64,000 nucleotides of DNA, from the NCBI RefSeq assembly GCF_025766255.1, contig NW_026516673.1, positions 124,001 to 188,000 of the forward strand, in the 5' to 3' direction. The translations under genes were made by a program, and so were the position numbers. This document shows positions 11,454-21,225 of this stretch, piece after piece (position 1 is the first letter of the stretch; each line of letters begins with the position of its first letter). The DNA comes from Zychaea mexicana (taxonomy: Eukaryota > Mucoromycota > Mucoromycetes > Mucorales > Lichtheimiaceae). The notes beneath the pieces were generated by a model. That model was not told the origin of the DNA. It was given only the letters and a program-made list of their open reading frames with translations, and ran no database searches.

Positions 11454-13536
11454 AACACACCATGAAATCAAGCGTCTCATGCGAAAAACACCTTTTGAGC
11501 ATTGAAAAGAAATCCTTCAACAATTTTGGCACTGACTACACTAGTCATCCATCGGCATGAGAAGGATCCAGAAGAAAAATGAAGATGAAGAGGAGAATTC
11601 TGAGTTAGTAGAACCAGACTTGTTACAATTAGGTTCAAAGACAAAACTAGTCAATTGATAAAGCTAAGAACGGGAAACAGCTTGAAGGCGAAGGTAAAAT
11701 AGGCCGTAGAATACTGCTCCTTCTCGGCCAGCGCGTCTATATTTCTGGCCATGTTTTAAGGACTTACCTCTATAGAGAGTGGCTAAGCGTAGGTTTCCAC
11801 AGGAAGAAGAGATACACGTTTGTTGGAGAACTAGTTCTTTAACAACTTGTTTGCCATCATGGAAAAACACTGATCAAAGACTCCCAGGATATCTAACGAG
11901 ACGGTCTTTTTCACAGAGTCTGCGAAAGATAAACCTCCTAATTTGAGAGCAAACCCTTTTCTGAAACTAATGCTGACAACATTATCTTTGTAGACATTAT
12001 CCTCGGGTCAAATTGTGGCGCTCAGAAGCCGGCCAAAGCCGTTCAATGGCGCATATCGGCTCTTATAGTTGGTAAATCCACTCTTCTTCTACCAGACAGT
12101 TTTGGCGTCTATTTCTCGATATGGACAATGTTGCTCGAACAATTCTGTACAGTGGGAAGGTCTAGGCGTAAAAGTTACAGAGCGTTTCTGAGAATATCGC
12201 AAGAAATGTATCGAAAAAGCTACAAGCAGTGTACAGTGGCACACCGTTAAGATCAGCCTCAAAGGGGATCTTAACGGTTTGAAGCTAATATGAATTGAAA
12301 ACAAGTGTAAGTAGATTTTGTATAGATCTATATGCTTTCTTATTTCTAAAGGTCCCACCAAAGGGTTGACAATCACTATTGGAATTTATTTGAAAATGAT
12401 CTCAACTGGTCCGCTGTATTGACCAGCATACACGAAGAGCTGTAAGTAACTGTGGTTGCAAATGATCATCTTTTAGCTGTAGATTTCTACAACCCAACTG
12501 CTGAAAATAAAAGCCAACGTTCTTGGATCGCAATTTTGCATCTTCATTCTAGATACTATTTGCTACATTGCTACTGTCGATGCCTGCACCGAGTACGGCT
12601 TTGACAAGGATATTTACTCAGCGTTGATGGCCGAATGCAATACCCATTACAGTATCAAAGAGCATTCACACGAAATACAAGAATGCTTCATTGGTTTCCT
12701 CAAGGTACGCCGTGGCCTCCCTTGTTGTAATCGCTGTCAGGTGACAGACACAAGTTTTAAAAGATTGTCCTTCTTCCTTCGCGATAAGAATACTTGCTAG
12801 CATCTTGTTTAGTGATGCCTTGATTTGTTTAACATCAGAGATATACGGTGCATACTTTGTTCATTCATTGTTTACTGTTGTTAGCAACATAGAGGAACAA
12901 TGACAAGTCCAAGTGCTATATTTCTCCCACGTATTGGTCATCTGTCAGATCCCATTGCACTACACCGTTTGTGCTACATTCATCGATTACGCGTACACAA
13001 GGAGAAGGTGATAGTGATTAAGTAGGCAAGGAATAGAGCCTCACATGCTGAACGAATCGTATAGCTATAGCAGTATTCATCAGTCTCGTACTCAATGTGA
13101 TAAAACTGCCACGATATTGTCAACAACAAACTTCGTTGTTGCTATGGGCATTCTAATCGCCTTACTCCCAGTTAAGTCTAAAAATGTTTTAACTGGAGGA
13201 AGAAAAACACAGTTCTCTTGTAGCACATTGCAAGTGTGCTATAGCTGAATAAAGAACGAAAGCTCATATGCACTATTGGTAAGCATGCGATTATAATTGA
13301 GCAAACGGCGTGTCAAAAATAAAATAAGCAACCTGTCTGCTATATGGCTAGTCCTGCACTTGAAAAAGAAATTTTTGATGTCGGGTGGTGTAAAAGCGAC
13401 ATCTGACTTTATTTAGAACCGTTTTTTTTAGCAAAACCCTTCAGTCTTTTGTCTTCTCTCTACCAGATAGTCGATACGTACCCGCAACCCTCTCTCAAAC
13501 CTTTTTTCTAATACCAGAAAGAAATCAACTCAAAAA
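11454..13536. other. Gene-poor debris upstream of the GYF gene
   Basis: No intact gene seen. A plus-strand exon-like open stretch at about 12550-12702 reads ICYIATVDACTEYGFDKD and IQECFIGFLK before a GTACGC donor-like site, but has no start and no recognised family. The last 100 bases are pyrimidine-rich leader of the downstream gene. Confidence 0.4.
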
Positions 13537-16009
13537 ATGACTACTAACTTGAACTTTGGTCCCGAATGGTGAGAAGAACCGCAATAGAAAATGGCTTCTT
13601 GCTTTTTGTTGTGAAAAAACGAGGAATCTAAATCATTTTGTTTTTGAATTCTAGGATGCGCGGAAGCCTTCCAAAGCGATCCAACACGCTCGATTCGCAA
13701 AATGCGCGCTCCTTGGCAACCTCTGGTGCTGGTGCTCGTGCAACAGGCTCAATCAACAATGCTCACGCATTTGCTTCCTTGGGTTCTTCTAATGCTCCAC
13801 CGTCTACAACGGCTTTTGAAGATAATGCAACTCAACAACAACTTGCATCCGACGGTCTGTCGTCGTCCTCGGGTGAAAATCCTTTCAAGTACTCAAAAGA
13901 CTTCATGTTAAGCCTTTATAAACCGGTGAATCCTCCAGCATACTTTGAACGACACGAATATGTGGCTGTTGAAGAAAGTCAAGGTCCATTGTCATTTGTT
14001 GATTTAACAGACGATGAGAGAAAGGCAAGTTGCTTCTATTCTTTCTTCTTTTGGCATGCTTATTTAAAATATATACGAGCATATATTATATTACATTATT
14101 TCTCTCCCGTCAAGCACAATCCATACCCCCTTTTTTTCCCTGTCTATTTTAAAAAAAAAACAATCAAAACTGACCTTAATTTTTTGTCTTTTTATATTTT
14201 TAGCTATTGGCTGGACCTGTTCACTCTGAAGTTGGACGTCGCATTATCTCTTCGAACAATGAAAGGGGAAACAATGGACAGCGAAATAATAACAACAACC
14301 ATCGTGACATGTACAACAGTCCGTTGCACAGCCCAGCATCCGAAAACACGCCCGGTACACCTGGTAGAATGAACATGTCACGTTCTAAAGGTAAGGAAAA
14401 GAAAAATTAAAATGGGTCGGTTTGTTGATCATTTGTGGGAGGATGGCGCAAACTGACGATTTTATACAACATGATCTTCAGGTCGTATGCACGACTATTT
14501 CTCGCGAGACCGGGATCAATATACTAAGCGACATGATCATGGTACGTGCAAATATTGCAATGTTCAAATCACAGTTGGATATCTTCACTTACAAAACATG
14601 TATGCGCTTCATCAGACGGCGTAAGACAGCGCGAGCTTTCTCAGTCAGATGGTTTGGGTACAATCTCACCTAGCAAGTCGCGCGACGGCGAACAAGAAGA
14701 GCGTCCAGCATGGGGATCTGTCAATCAGGACACCGTTGGCTCATTCGACAGCAACGGTGTATTCCGAGTTGGAGGAGGCAACAACGGTACTAGCGCATTT
14801 GAGGGTCGACGAGATTGGCAAGGAGGAGACAGAGGAGGGTTCCGTCACCAGGGCGGCGATGACTCTTTAAGAGACGCATTTGGTGTATCTAATGGAAACC
14901 AGTTCAAGGGTGCTACCACTCCTACCAGCGGTTTATCCGACCACCTTGGTGGCATGAGTAATGCCAGTCCATTTGGTAGTGGCGTGGAAGACATTTCCGC
15001 GTCATCATCGATGTTTGGTAGTGGTGGTCCTGCACCATCCAAAAAGCAATTTGCCCAGCTCAAGTGGCTGTACTGTGATCCTCAAGGCACTGTGCAAGGT
15101 CCATTTGATGCTCAAGAAATGCAAGAATGGTACAAGGCAGGTTTCTTTGCACCCACGCTACTGGTACGACGAGAAGACGATTTGCAGTTTGAAAGCCTGA
15201 TCTCGTTGATTCGTAAGGTTGGCACCGACGATGAACCTTTCCTGGCGCCGTTTCCTAACGAGCAACAGCAACCATCCGCCGATTCGCCCAGCCAGGCTGC
15301 GCTCAACATGGGTGCTGGCGGTGGCAGCATGCCTCCTCGCCCACGCACGCTCGACCCGTTCAACCGTCCGTTGGCAGCTTCCTCGCCGTTGGAAGCACCC
15401 GGCAACGGCCATTTTTACGGCAACTCGCCTCAATCAGGTGCTGATATCTTGTCGCCTCAAACCGGCGGAGGACTTGACTTCGGTAACAAGTATAATCCCC
15501 TCAGTGGTGGAGGTATGGCCAATTTGTCTACCAACTTTTTGCAGCAGCAAATGGGTCAAAACCCTGTGTCCCCACAATCACCATCACTCCTCCAAGGCCC
15601 ATTCAACGGGTTCGGCTCGTCCCTACTAGGCTCTCGAGACGGCTCATCACCACTGTGGGAAAAGCCTAGAACACCTGCTTGGCTGAACAATACTAGCCAA
15701 AATCAAGGCGATTTGTTTGGCTCTAGTGATTTACCGGGTATGAATCCTTTATTACGACAACAGCAACAGCAACAGCAGCAGCAGCAGCAGCAGCATACGC
15801 TTAATCCGTTGTTTGGTCCAAACATGGGCTCTCCTGGTCTTTTCGATTATCAACGAGCAATGAACGACCAGTTTGGACAGCACCAACAGTACCTTCAAAT
15901 GTTGCAGCAAAAGCAGCAGCAGCATATTCAGTTTCAACAGCAGTTGCAGCAACAGTTGTCACAGCAACAATCGCTTGATGCTATGATGCAACAACAACAA
16001 CAACAGCAA

Positions 16010-16040
<31 letters not shown>

Positions 16041-17816
16041 CGTCTCAACCGTCACCTTTGTCACAGACGGCATATGCCTCTGCCACAACAAATGAACCTA
16101 TCGTCGAACACATCCAGCAGAGCAAGCCACAATCTGTTATATCCCCTCCTGCCACATCTGGATGGGGTTCTGCTCCTGGAACGCCAGTGGGTACAAGACG
16201 CCAGCCTACTACTCCTGCTCCTGCTCCTGTTGTTGAGCCTGTCGCCACTGAGCCTGAAGTCGAACGGGAACAAGTCGAGGAAATTGTTCAGCCCATGTCT
16301 AGCATGCATTTGGAGGATGAGGCCGTCAGCCCTGTTTTACATGCCGAGACATCCACTTCTGCTACCACAAACACCACACCTTCTGCACCCGCACCGCAGC
16401 GACAGCAAGAAGAGGAACAACAGTCGGCAGCACAATCTCCTGCACCTGCAGCTCCAGCTGCTGCCAAGCCTGTATCGCTTCGTGAGATCCAAGCAGAAGA
16501 AATGCGCAAGCAGCAGCAAGAAGCCAAGGAACAACAACAAAAGCTCCAGCAACAGCAACAGCAGCAGGCTAAAGCACAGAATGGCAATGGTTATGCAGCA
16601 ACCGCTGGTAGCAAGAGTGGTTGGGGTAACGCCAGCTCGCCATGGGGTCGGGAGCAGGCCACCAAGGGTCCTTCCTTGCGCGAAATCCAAGAGATGGAAG
16701 CCAAGGAGGCCGAGTCGCGAAAGCAAGCCGCCGCAGAATCACAGTTCGCAACTGCTGCTGGTATTGATCGTTCGGGCAGCCCACCAGCAAACCTCTCGTG
16801 GGGTGTTGTGGCTCCCAGCAAGGGTGCTGCAACTGCTAATGCTTCCAGCTCATCACCCGCTTGGGGTGCTACATCGGCACCAAAGAAGACGCTTCGTGAA
16901 ATCCAACAAGAAGAAGAGGAGGCATCCAAGAAGAAGGCCGCCAAGCAACAGGCAGCTGCTGCCGCTGCTGCTGCTGCCGCCGCATTGGCAAATCCAACCA
17001 ACCTTAGCAAGGGTTATGCCAACATCGCTGGTACTGCCACAACAAAGGTAATCGAAGCACTGTTTGTTGGATGGATGTGGATAGAAAAAGGACAAAGGAA
17101 CTAAAACGACGGGCTTTTGCTTATAACGTAGGTTTCTCCATCTGGCGGTGGTTGGACTACTGTAACGAGCCAGCGCACGGCTCCCAAACCTGTTTCAAGC
17201 ACGACCACCTCTTCTGTCAACAGCACCTCGTCTCCAATGTCGTCGTCGAATGCTGTCAAGCAAAGTGGATGGGAAGTTGTCGGTGTTCCCAAGGCAACTC
17301 CATCGGCTTCCATCGTCACTGCTCCAGCCTCAGCATCCCCAGTTGCATCAAGACCCGCCACAGCCGCTGCAGCTGCTGCAAGAAACGTCAACAAGTCTGA
17401 CGAGCAGAAGCCTCCCAGTGAAGAATTTGTGCGCTGGTGTCGCCAGTGCCTGCGTGACCTGAGCAGCGGTGTCAATGGTAAGAAACAAAGAAAAGAAGAG
17501 CTTTCATGTGGTTACTTTATGCTAATACATCTGATCCGTATTTCCAACAACAACAACAACAACAACAGCCGATGAAATTCTGTATATGCTCCTGTCGTTC
17601 CCTCTGGACAACAGCTCAACCGAGATCATCCAAGATATCATCTATGCTAACTCTACTACCATGGACGGCCGTCGCTTTGCAGGTGAATTCATGAAGCGAC
17701 GAAGAGCCGATCTCGCTGGCAAACTGAACGTGACCATTCCCATGATGAGCAACGCAGCACTGGACGATGACTTCCAGGTTGTCACCAAGAAGGGTAAGAA
17801 AAAGGCCCAAGCTTAA
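13537..17816 (+). CDS. Glutamine-rich GYF-domain protein (SMY2/GIGYF-like)
   Basis: GYF domains bind proline-rich PPG-phi peptides; SMY2/GIGYF proteins act in mRNA repression and vesicle traffic. Seven exons fit: 13537-13568, 13655-14024, 14204-14390, 14482-14541, 14616-17047, 17132-17477, 17569-17816. They give 1,224 residues with all phases consistent. The start MTTNLNFGPEWMRGS resembles the conserved PEWMR head of the family. The GYF domain, encoded at about 15060-15250, reads LKWLYCDPQGTVQGPFDAQE then MQEWYKAGFFAPTLLVRR. Two polyQ tracts follow (15754-15795, 15987-16040). Three SLREIQ/TLREIQ modules lie at 16473-16915, each followed by W-G-rich sequence, then a C-terminal helical block (DEILYMLLSFPLDNSS) ending KKGKKKAQA. 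The second intron starts with GC (GCAAGT at 14025). Domain identity is certain; cellular role is by family. Confidence 0.9.
15754..16040 (+). repeat. Two CAG/CAA polyglutamine tracts
   Basis: Mixed CAG/CAA runs at 15754-15795 and 15987-16040 encode polyQ inside the GYF protein. Codon mixing is uneven: the first tract ends in nearly pure CAG, which is more prone to slippage. Confidence 0.9.
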
Positions 17817-17900
17817 ACAAGACTTTCCGTAGCACAAGAACAAGAAGAAACACAATAGAGGCAAGGTTGTATTGTACGTGCGCGTATTACATCTCCATCA

Positions 17901-17906
17901 AATAAA
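17901..17906 (+). terminator. Probable polyadenylation signal of the GYF gene
   Basis: AATAAA lies 85 bases after the TAA at 17814-17816 in an A-rich 3' flank. It is the only canonical hexamer in that flank. Confidence 0.5.
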
Positions 17907-18157
17907 GAAAGAAAATTTAAAAAGCTCGCCTTTCTCTGCGCACATTGGTTTGCGTGTTTGGGTTTGGGTAACATGAATGAGGATGGTCAAAATATTTTTT
18001 CCACAAATGTAGACAGTGTATTAGTGGTGATTTCAAATGTTTCAAAACAGTCATTGAAAACAGATTTAGTACTTACTCCAGGGTCCGTGGCTTCCGCGCT
18101 GAGTAAAAGCACTGTCCTCTTGGCCCCAAGAAGATACAATCGTAGTGGACTTTTCGA

Positions 18158-19440
18158 CTAATTCCTATCATTTTCTAATGCTAAAATATTGTTTTCAGGT
18201 TCCCCCTGTTCTTCTTGATGTTCTTGAAGTTGCGCTTGTTGAGGGAGCTGTCCACCTGGTGGTAGGAATGCCTCTGGTCGAAAGTCTGGATGTCCATCAT
18301 TATTCATATAGGCTATGCCTATGCTTCTTATGTTCAATGCCGCATTTTTATCCCGGTCTACAATCTAGATGAGAAAACAAAACCCTTTTAGCCTATAATT
18401 AGGAAGAATCCTTCGTGGATTTAAAGGGTGAAAACATACCACAGCCTCTGGATAAAGCTCTGGATGGTTATTACAAGCTTTAATCTTCCACATCACCCAA
18501 TCTATTATGGTATTCCATGCCAATTTAGTACAGCAGAACACAACCACTGATTATATACCTTATTAGTAGAAATTTGCCTTTACCTGGCGGTGGTGAGCGT
18601 GCCTGTATACAGTCACTTGCCGGATTCAGCAAATTGCCATCCTGGTCTTGACAGTACTTTATTTTCCTTCCTCTATTTGGAATGAAGCCGCCTTGAGGTC
18701 CTTGAACCGAGTACGTTGCACGTTCTCTTGTTTCTCTGTATGGATACATAGGTAAAAATGATCCCATCAGTCGTTGTAAGTGGGCTTCTTGAAGCGGGAA
18801 TTATGTATAGCAATCAGATATTATATTATTACGTACCTGTGTCCGCAAACCTCCCCGTCATACGGAATACTTGTTAGCCGTTGCTGACACCCTGTGTGAA
18901 CTTGAGAAGTGTTGTACTCGTCCGTCAGTATCAGCAGCATGTGTGAAGCCAATTTTTTAATTATTCCCTAAGATATATGTTACTCATAAGTGTATGTAGC
19001 AACCTCTTTGCGCATTCTCTCTTGTAAATATACTAACCAAATGGGGGATCGGAGCCCATCCCGGGAAATGCGGCATTCTGCTGGAGCTATAGAACACAAT
19101 TGTTCGTTGTTGATTTGAGTGCCAACGCTCGCGTTCTCGCCTCAAGCGGGCAGCTCTTTTGCAAGATCGGTTTGCAAAACTTGAATATTGAAGTCAAAAG
19201 ACCCAAATTCGGAAGGAGGGTAGAGGACCTCCAACTCAAAGTCGATTATTGGCTGAGATTGCTCCATTATAAACTTCTTCTTCACAGCAAATTGACTAGT
19301 GTGAGTCCAATGAGTGTGGTGCTGATATATAATGAAGTCTTGTTGAATCGTTGTCATGAGCTCAATGAAAAACATCAAGACTCAGCCACTACACAAGACA
19401 AATACTGGCCATTCTATGGCACATCCCTTTCCTAACCAGC
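18158..19440 (-). pseudogene. TnpB/Fanzor-like RuvC nuclease gene, 5' part damaged or missing
   Basis: Fanzors are eukaryotic relatives of TnpB, the RNA-guided nucleases of IS200/IS605 elements. Minus-strand exons joined in phase: 19018-19004, 18967-18837, 18735-18584, 18546-18440 and 18364-18158, preceded by one ending at 19038. They encode RMPHFPGWAPIPHL, then LLILTDEYNTSQVHTGC, CGHR, WKIKACNNHPELYPEAV and VDRDKNAALNIRSI. D-R-D-K-N-A-A-L-N-I is the RuvC-III signature of TnpB-type proteins, and D-E-Y-x-T-S-x-V-x-x-x-C marks the zinc-finger start. The finger looks incomplete: HTGC has lost one Cys and the second pair is weak. Upstream (19378-19142) the frame MEQSQPIIDFELEVLYPPSEFG shifts before SSFANRSCKRAARLRRER. 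The RuvC-I aspartate block was not found. Stop is TAG at 18158; a further frame to about 18067 (SSWGQEDSAFTQRGSHG) could be an extra exon. Probably inactive. Confidence 0.65.
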
Positions 19441-19654
19441 ACTTTAGTTTCTATTCTTGAGAATGCTTCAGTGGCCAATTTTTATAAAGTTGATTCCGAA
19501 AGATAAGTAAAAGAAAATAAGTCAGTGAAATAAACTAAAAGACTTTTTATGGCACCTGCCTCTTCCCCTTTCTGTGCCTGATTTTGATCTGCTTTTCTGA
19601 TCCTTATACCTTTTTATAAGTCAAAGAGAACTCTGCCTTTTCCTACTGCCACAA

Positions 19655-19800
19655 CATGGAGCATCAGCATTGCCTCATCGGATTCACACTAGTTGATTTG
19701 CTATAAAGACGTTTATATGTAATGGAGCAATCTTAGCCAAATTGACTTTGAAAAAATTGTGGAGGTCCTCTACCCTCCTTCCAAATTTGGGCAAGAAGCA
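19655..19800 (+). repeat. Inverted, diverged duplicate of part of the TnpB/Fanzor-like gene
   Basis: The plus-strand sequence 19655-19795 matches the minus strand of 19345-19201. Shared blocks include GGAGGTCCTCTACCCTCCTT and AATGGAGCAATCT. It would encode IDFEKIVEVLYPPSKFGQE against IIDFELEVLYPPSEFG in the other copy. The match ends where the AT-rich element begins at about 19800, suggesting truncation by that insertion. Confidence 0.7.
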
Positions 19801-19907
19801 ACAAATGGTAATTTTTAAAGAGCGATGACATTTAAATTTTATCTAAATTTGCATAATATTTTTTTTAAAAATTGAATTTTTATAATATATATAAAACTAA
19901 TATCAAA

Positions 19908-20675
19908 ATGGAAGAGACACATAAAAAATTTACATCAAAAATAAAAAGATCAATTATAATTAATTTTATGATTGAAAACAATATTAAAAATGTTAATATT
20001 CTATATGATGAAAAAAATAAACAAATTGATTTTGAAATATCATAAAATAATGAAAATGGTTAACAAGAAGAAAAATATCAAGAATATTATAAAATAACAA
20101 AAGAAGAGGAAGTAAAAGAAAAAAATACAATAACAATAAAACAAAAAATTTATCAACACCATCTGTTATAGATGATAGTTTATTAGAAGGTAATGATGTA
20201 TTAGTAAGTAATGAAAATTATAATAGAGAAAAAAATATTGATGAGCTATTAACAGATGGATAATAGTGAAATAGAAGATAATAACAATGATAGTAATAAA
20301 CGAAGTCTTTCAAATCTTAGTACTCCTGATATTAGTAATACTAAAAAGAAAAGATATAATAATAATAATAAATGTAGAAATTTTGAATACAATGGATGCT
20401 ATGTAAAAGAAGATAGTAATAGAACATATTGTGAATATTGTTTAGAAGATGGTAATTCAGATGATAATAATTCAGATGATGATAAAGAAGATGATAGCAA
20501 TTTAGATGATAATAAAGAAGATAATGATAGCAATAACATTAATAAAAATTTTCAAAGAGAAGAATATTGTTTACAATTATTATACAATATATTAATGTAT
20601 GAAAAGAAATTATTAAGTGAAAATAATACCAATAAATTAAAAAATGTGGATATAATACTGTATTTGATAGAATAA
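19908..20675 (+). pseudogene. Decayed AT-rich accessory ORF of the Merlin-type element
   Basis: The frame opening at 19908 reads MEETHKKFTSKIKRS and NFMIENNIKNVN. It hits a stop near 20043, recurs as STPSVIDDSLLEGNDV, stops again near 20263, and resumes at 20256-20675 as a 139-residue Asn/Asp-rich frame. That last part holds a cysteine cluster (CRNFEYNGCY, then YCEYCLEDG) suggestive of a small zinc-binding unit, followed by DDN/DDK repeats and a helical tail. Codon use is extremely AT-biased, like the transposase on the other strand, so it probably belongs to the same element. No known family was recognised. It could be a DNA-binding helper protein of the element, but that is inference. Confidence 0.45.
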
Positions 20676-21028
20676 AGAGTATTTTTATTGATCTTGGATT
20701 TTCGTTTGATTTTCATTATAATACATAATAACTGTTTTTAACACTTCAAAGAAATTATGATGGTATATTTTTCTAAAAGCATATTCTAAAAAATACAATG
20801 TATATAGCTCAGAATCTTTTTTTATATTGGGCATATGTTTTCTTAAATGCATCCAAAAACCTTCCATACTATTAGTATGTATTGTTGAATCATTTAGATC
20901 CACAAAATATTTCGAATGATCAACTGCTTTATGAATATATCCCATCTTGTTTAAGCTTGTATAAGATCGTAAACCATCAGTGATTATAGTTGTTCCTTGA
21001 TAAACTTGATCCTTGATTATTGGTAATA

Positions 21029-21050
21029 CAGTAAACCCCCGTTAAATACA
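21029..21050 (+). repeat. Left terminal inverted repeat of the pogo-like element
   Basis: The 22 bases are identical to the reverse complement of 23659-23680 and lie directly after the TA at 21027-21028. Confidence 0.9.
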
Positions 21051-21225
21051 ACCGAAGATTTTTCTGGAAAAAGTTGTAATTAGCGAGGGTTGCATTTGTC
21101 GAAATGGATCAACGTTTAGGCTGTGGTCCCCGACCATTCGCCGAGAAGTTTTACCTCGAAAAAAAAAGGAACTTATTATCACTTCCTTCAGTTTCTTGAT
21201 CGTGCTCTTCTTTCGCATTATTATC

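Noticed and set aside
15754..16040. CRISPR-like or tandem-array appearance of repeated CAG/CAA units
   Set aside because: These are in-frame polyglutamine codons in a eukaryotic gene, without spacers.
16074..17051. 325-residue plus-strand frame, and several minus-strand frames, within the GYF gene
   Set aside because: They are shadows of the CAG/CAA-rich coding sequence in other frames, with Leu, Arg and Pro runs and no domain.
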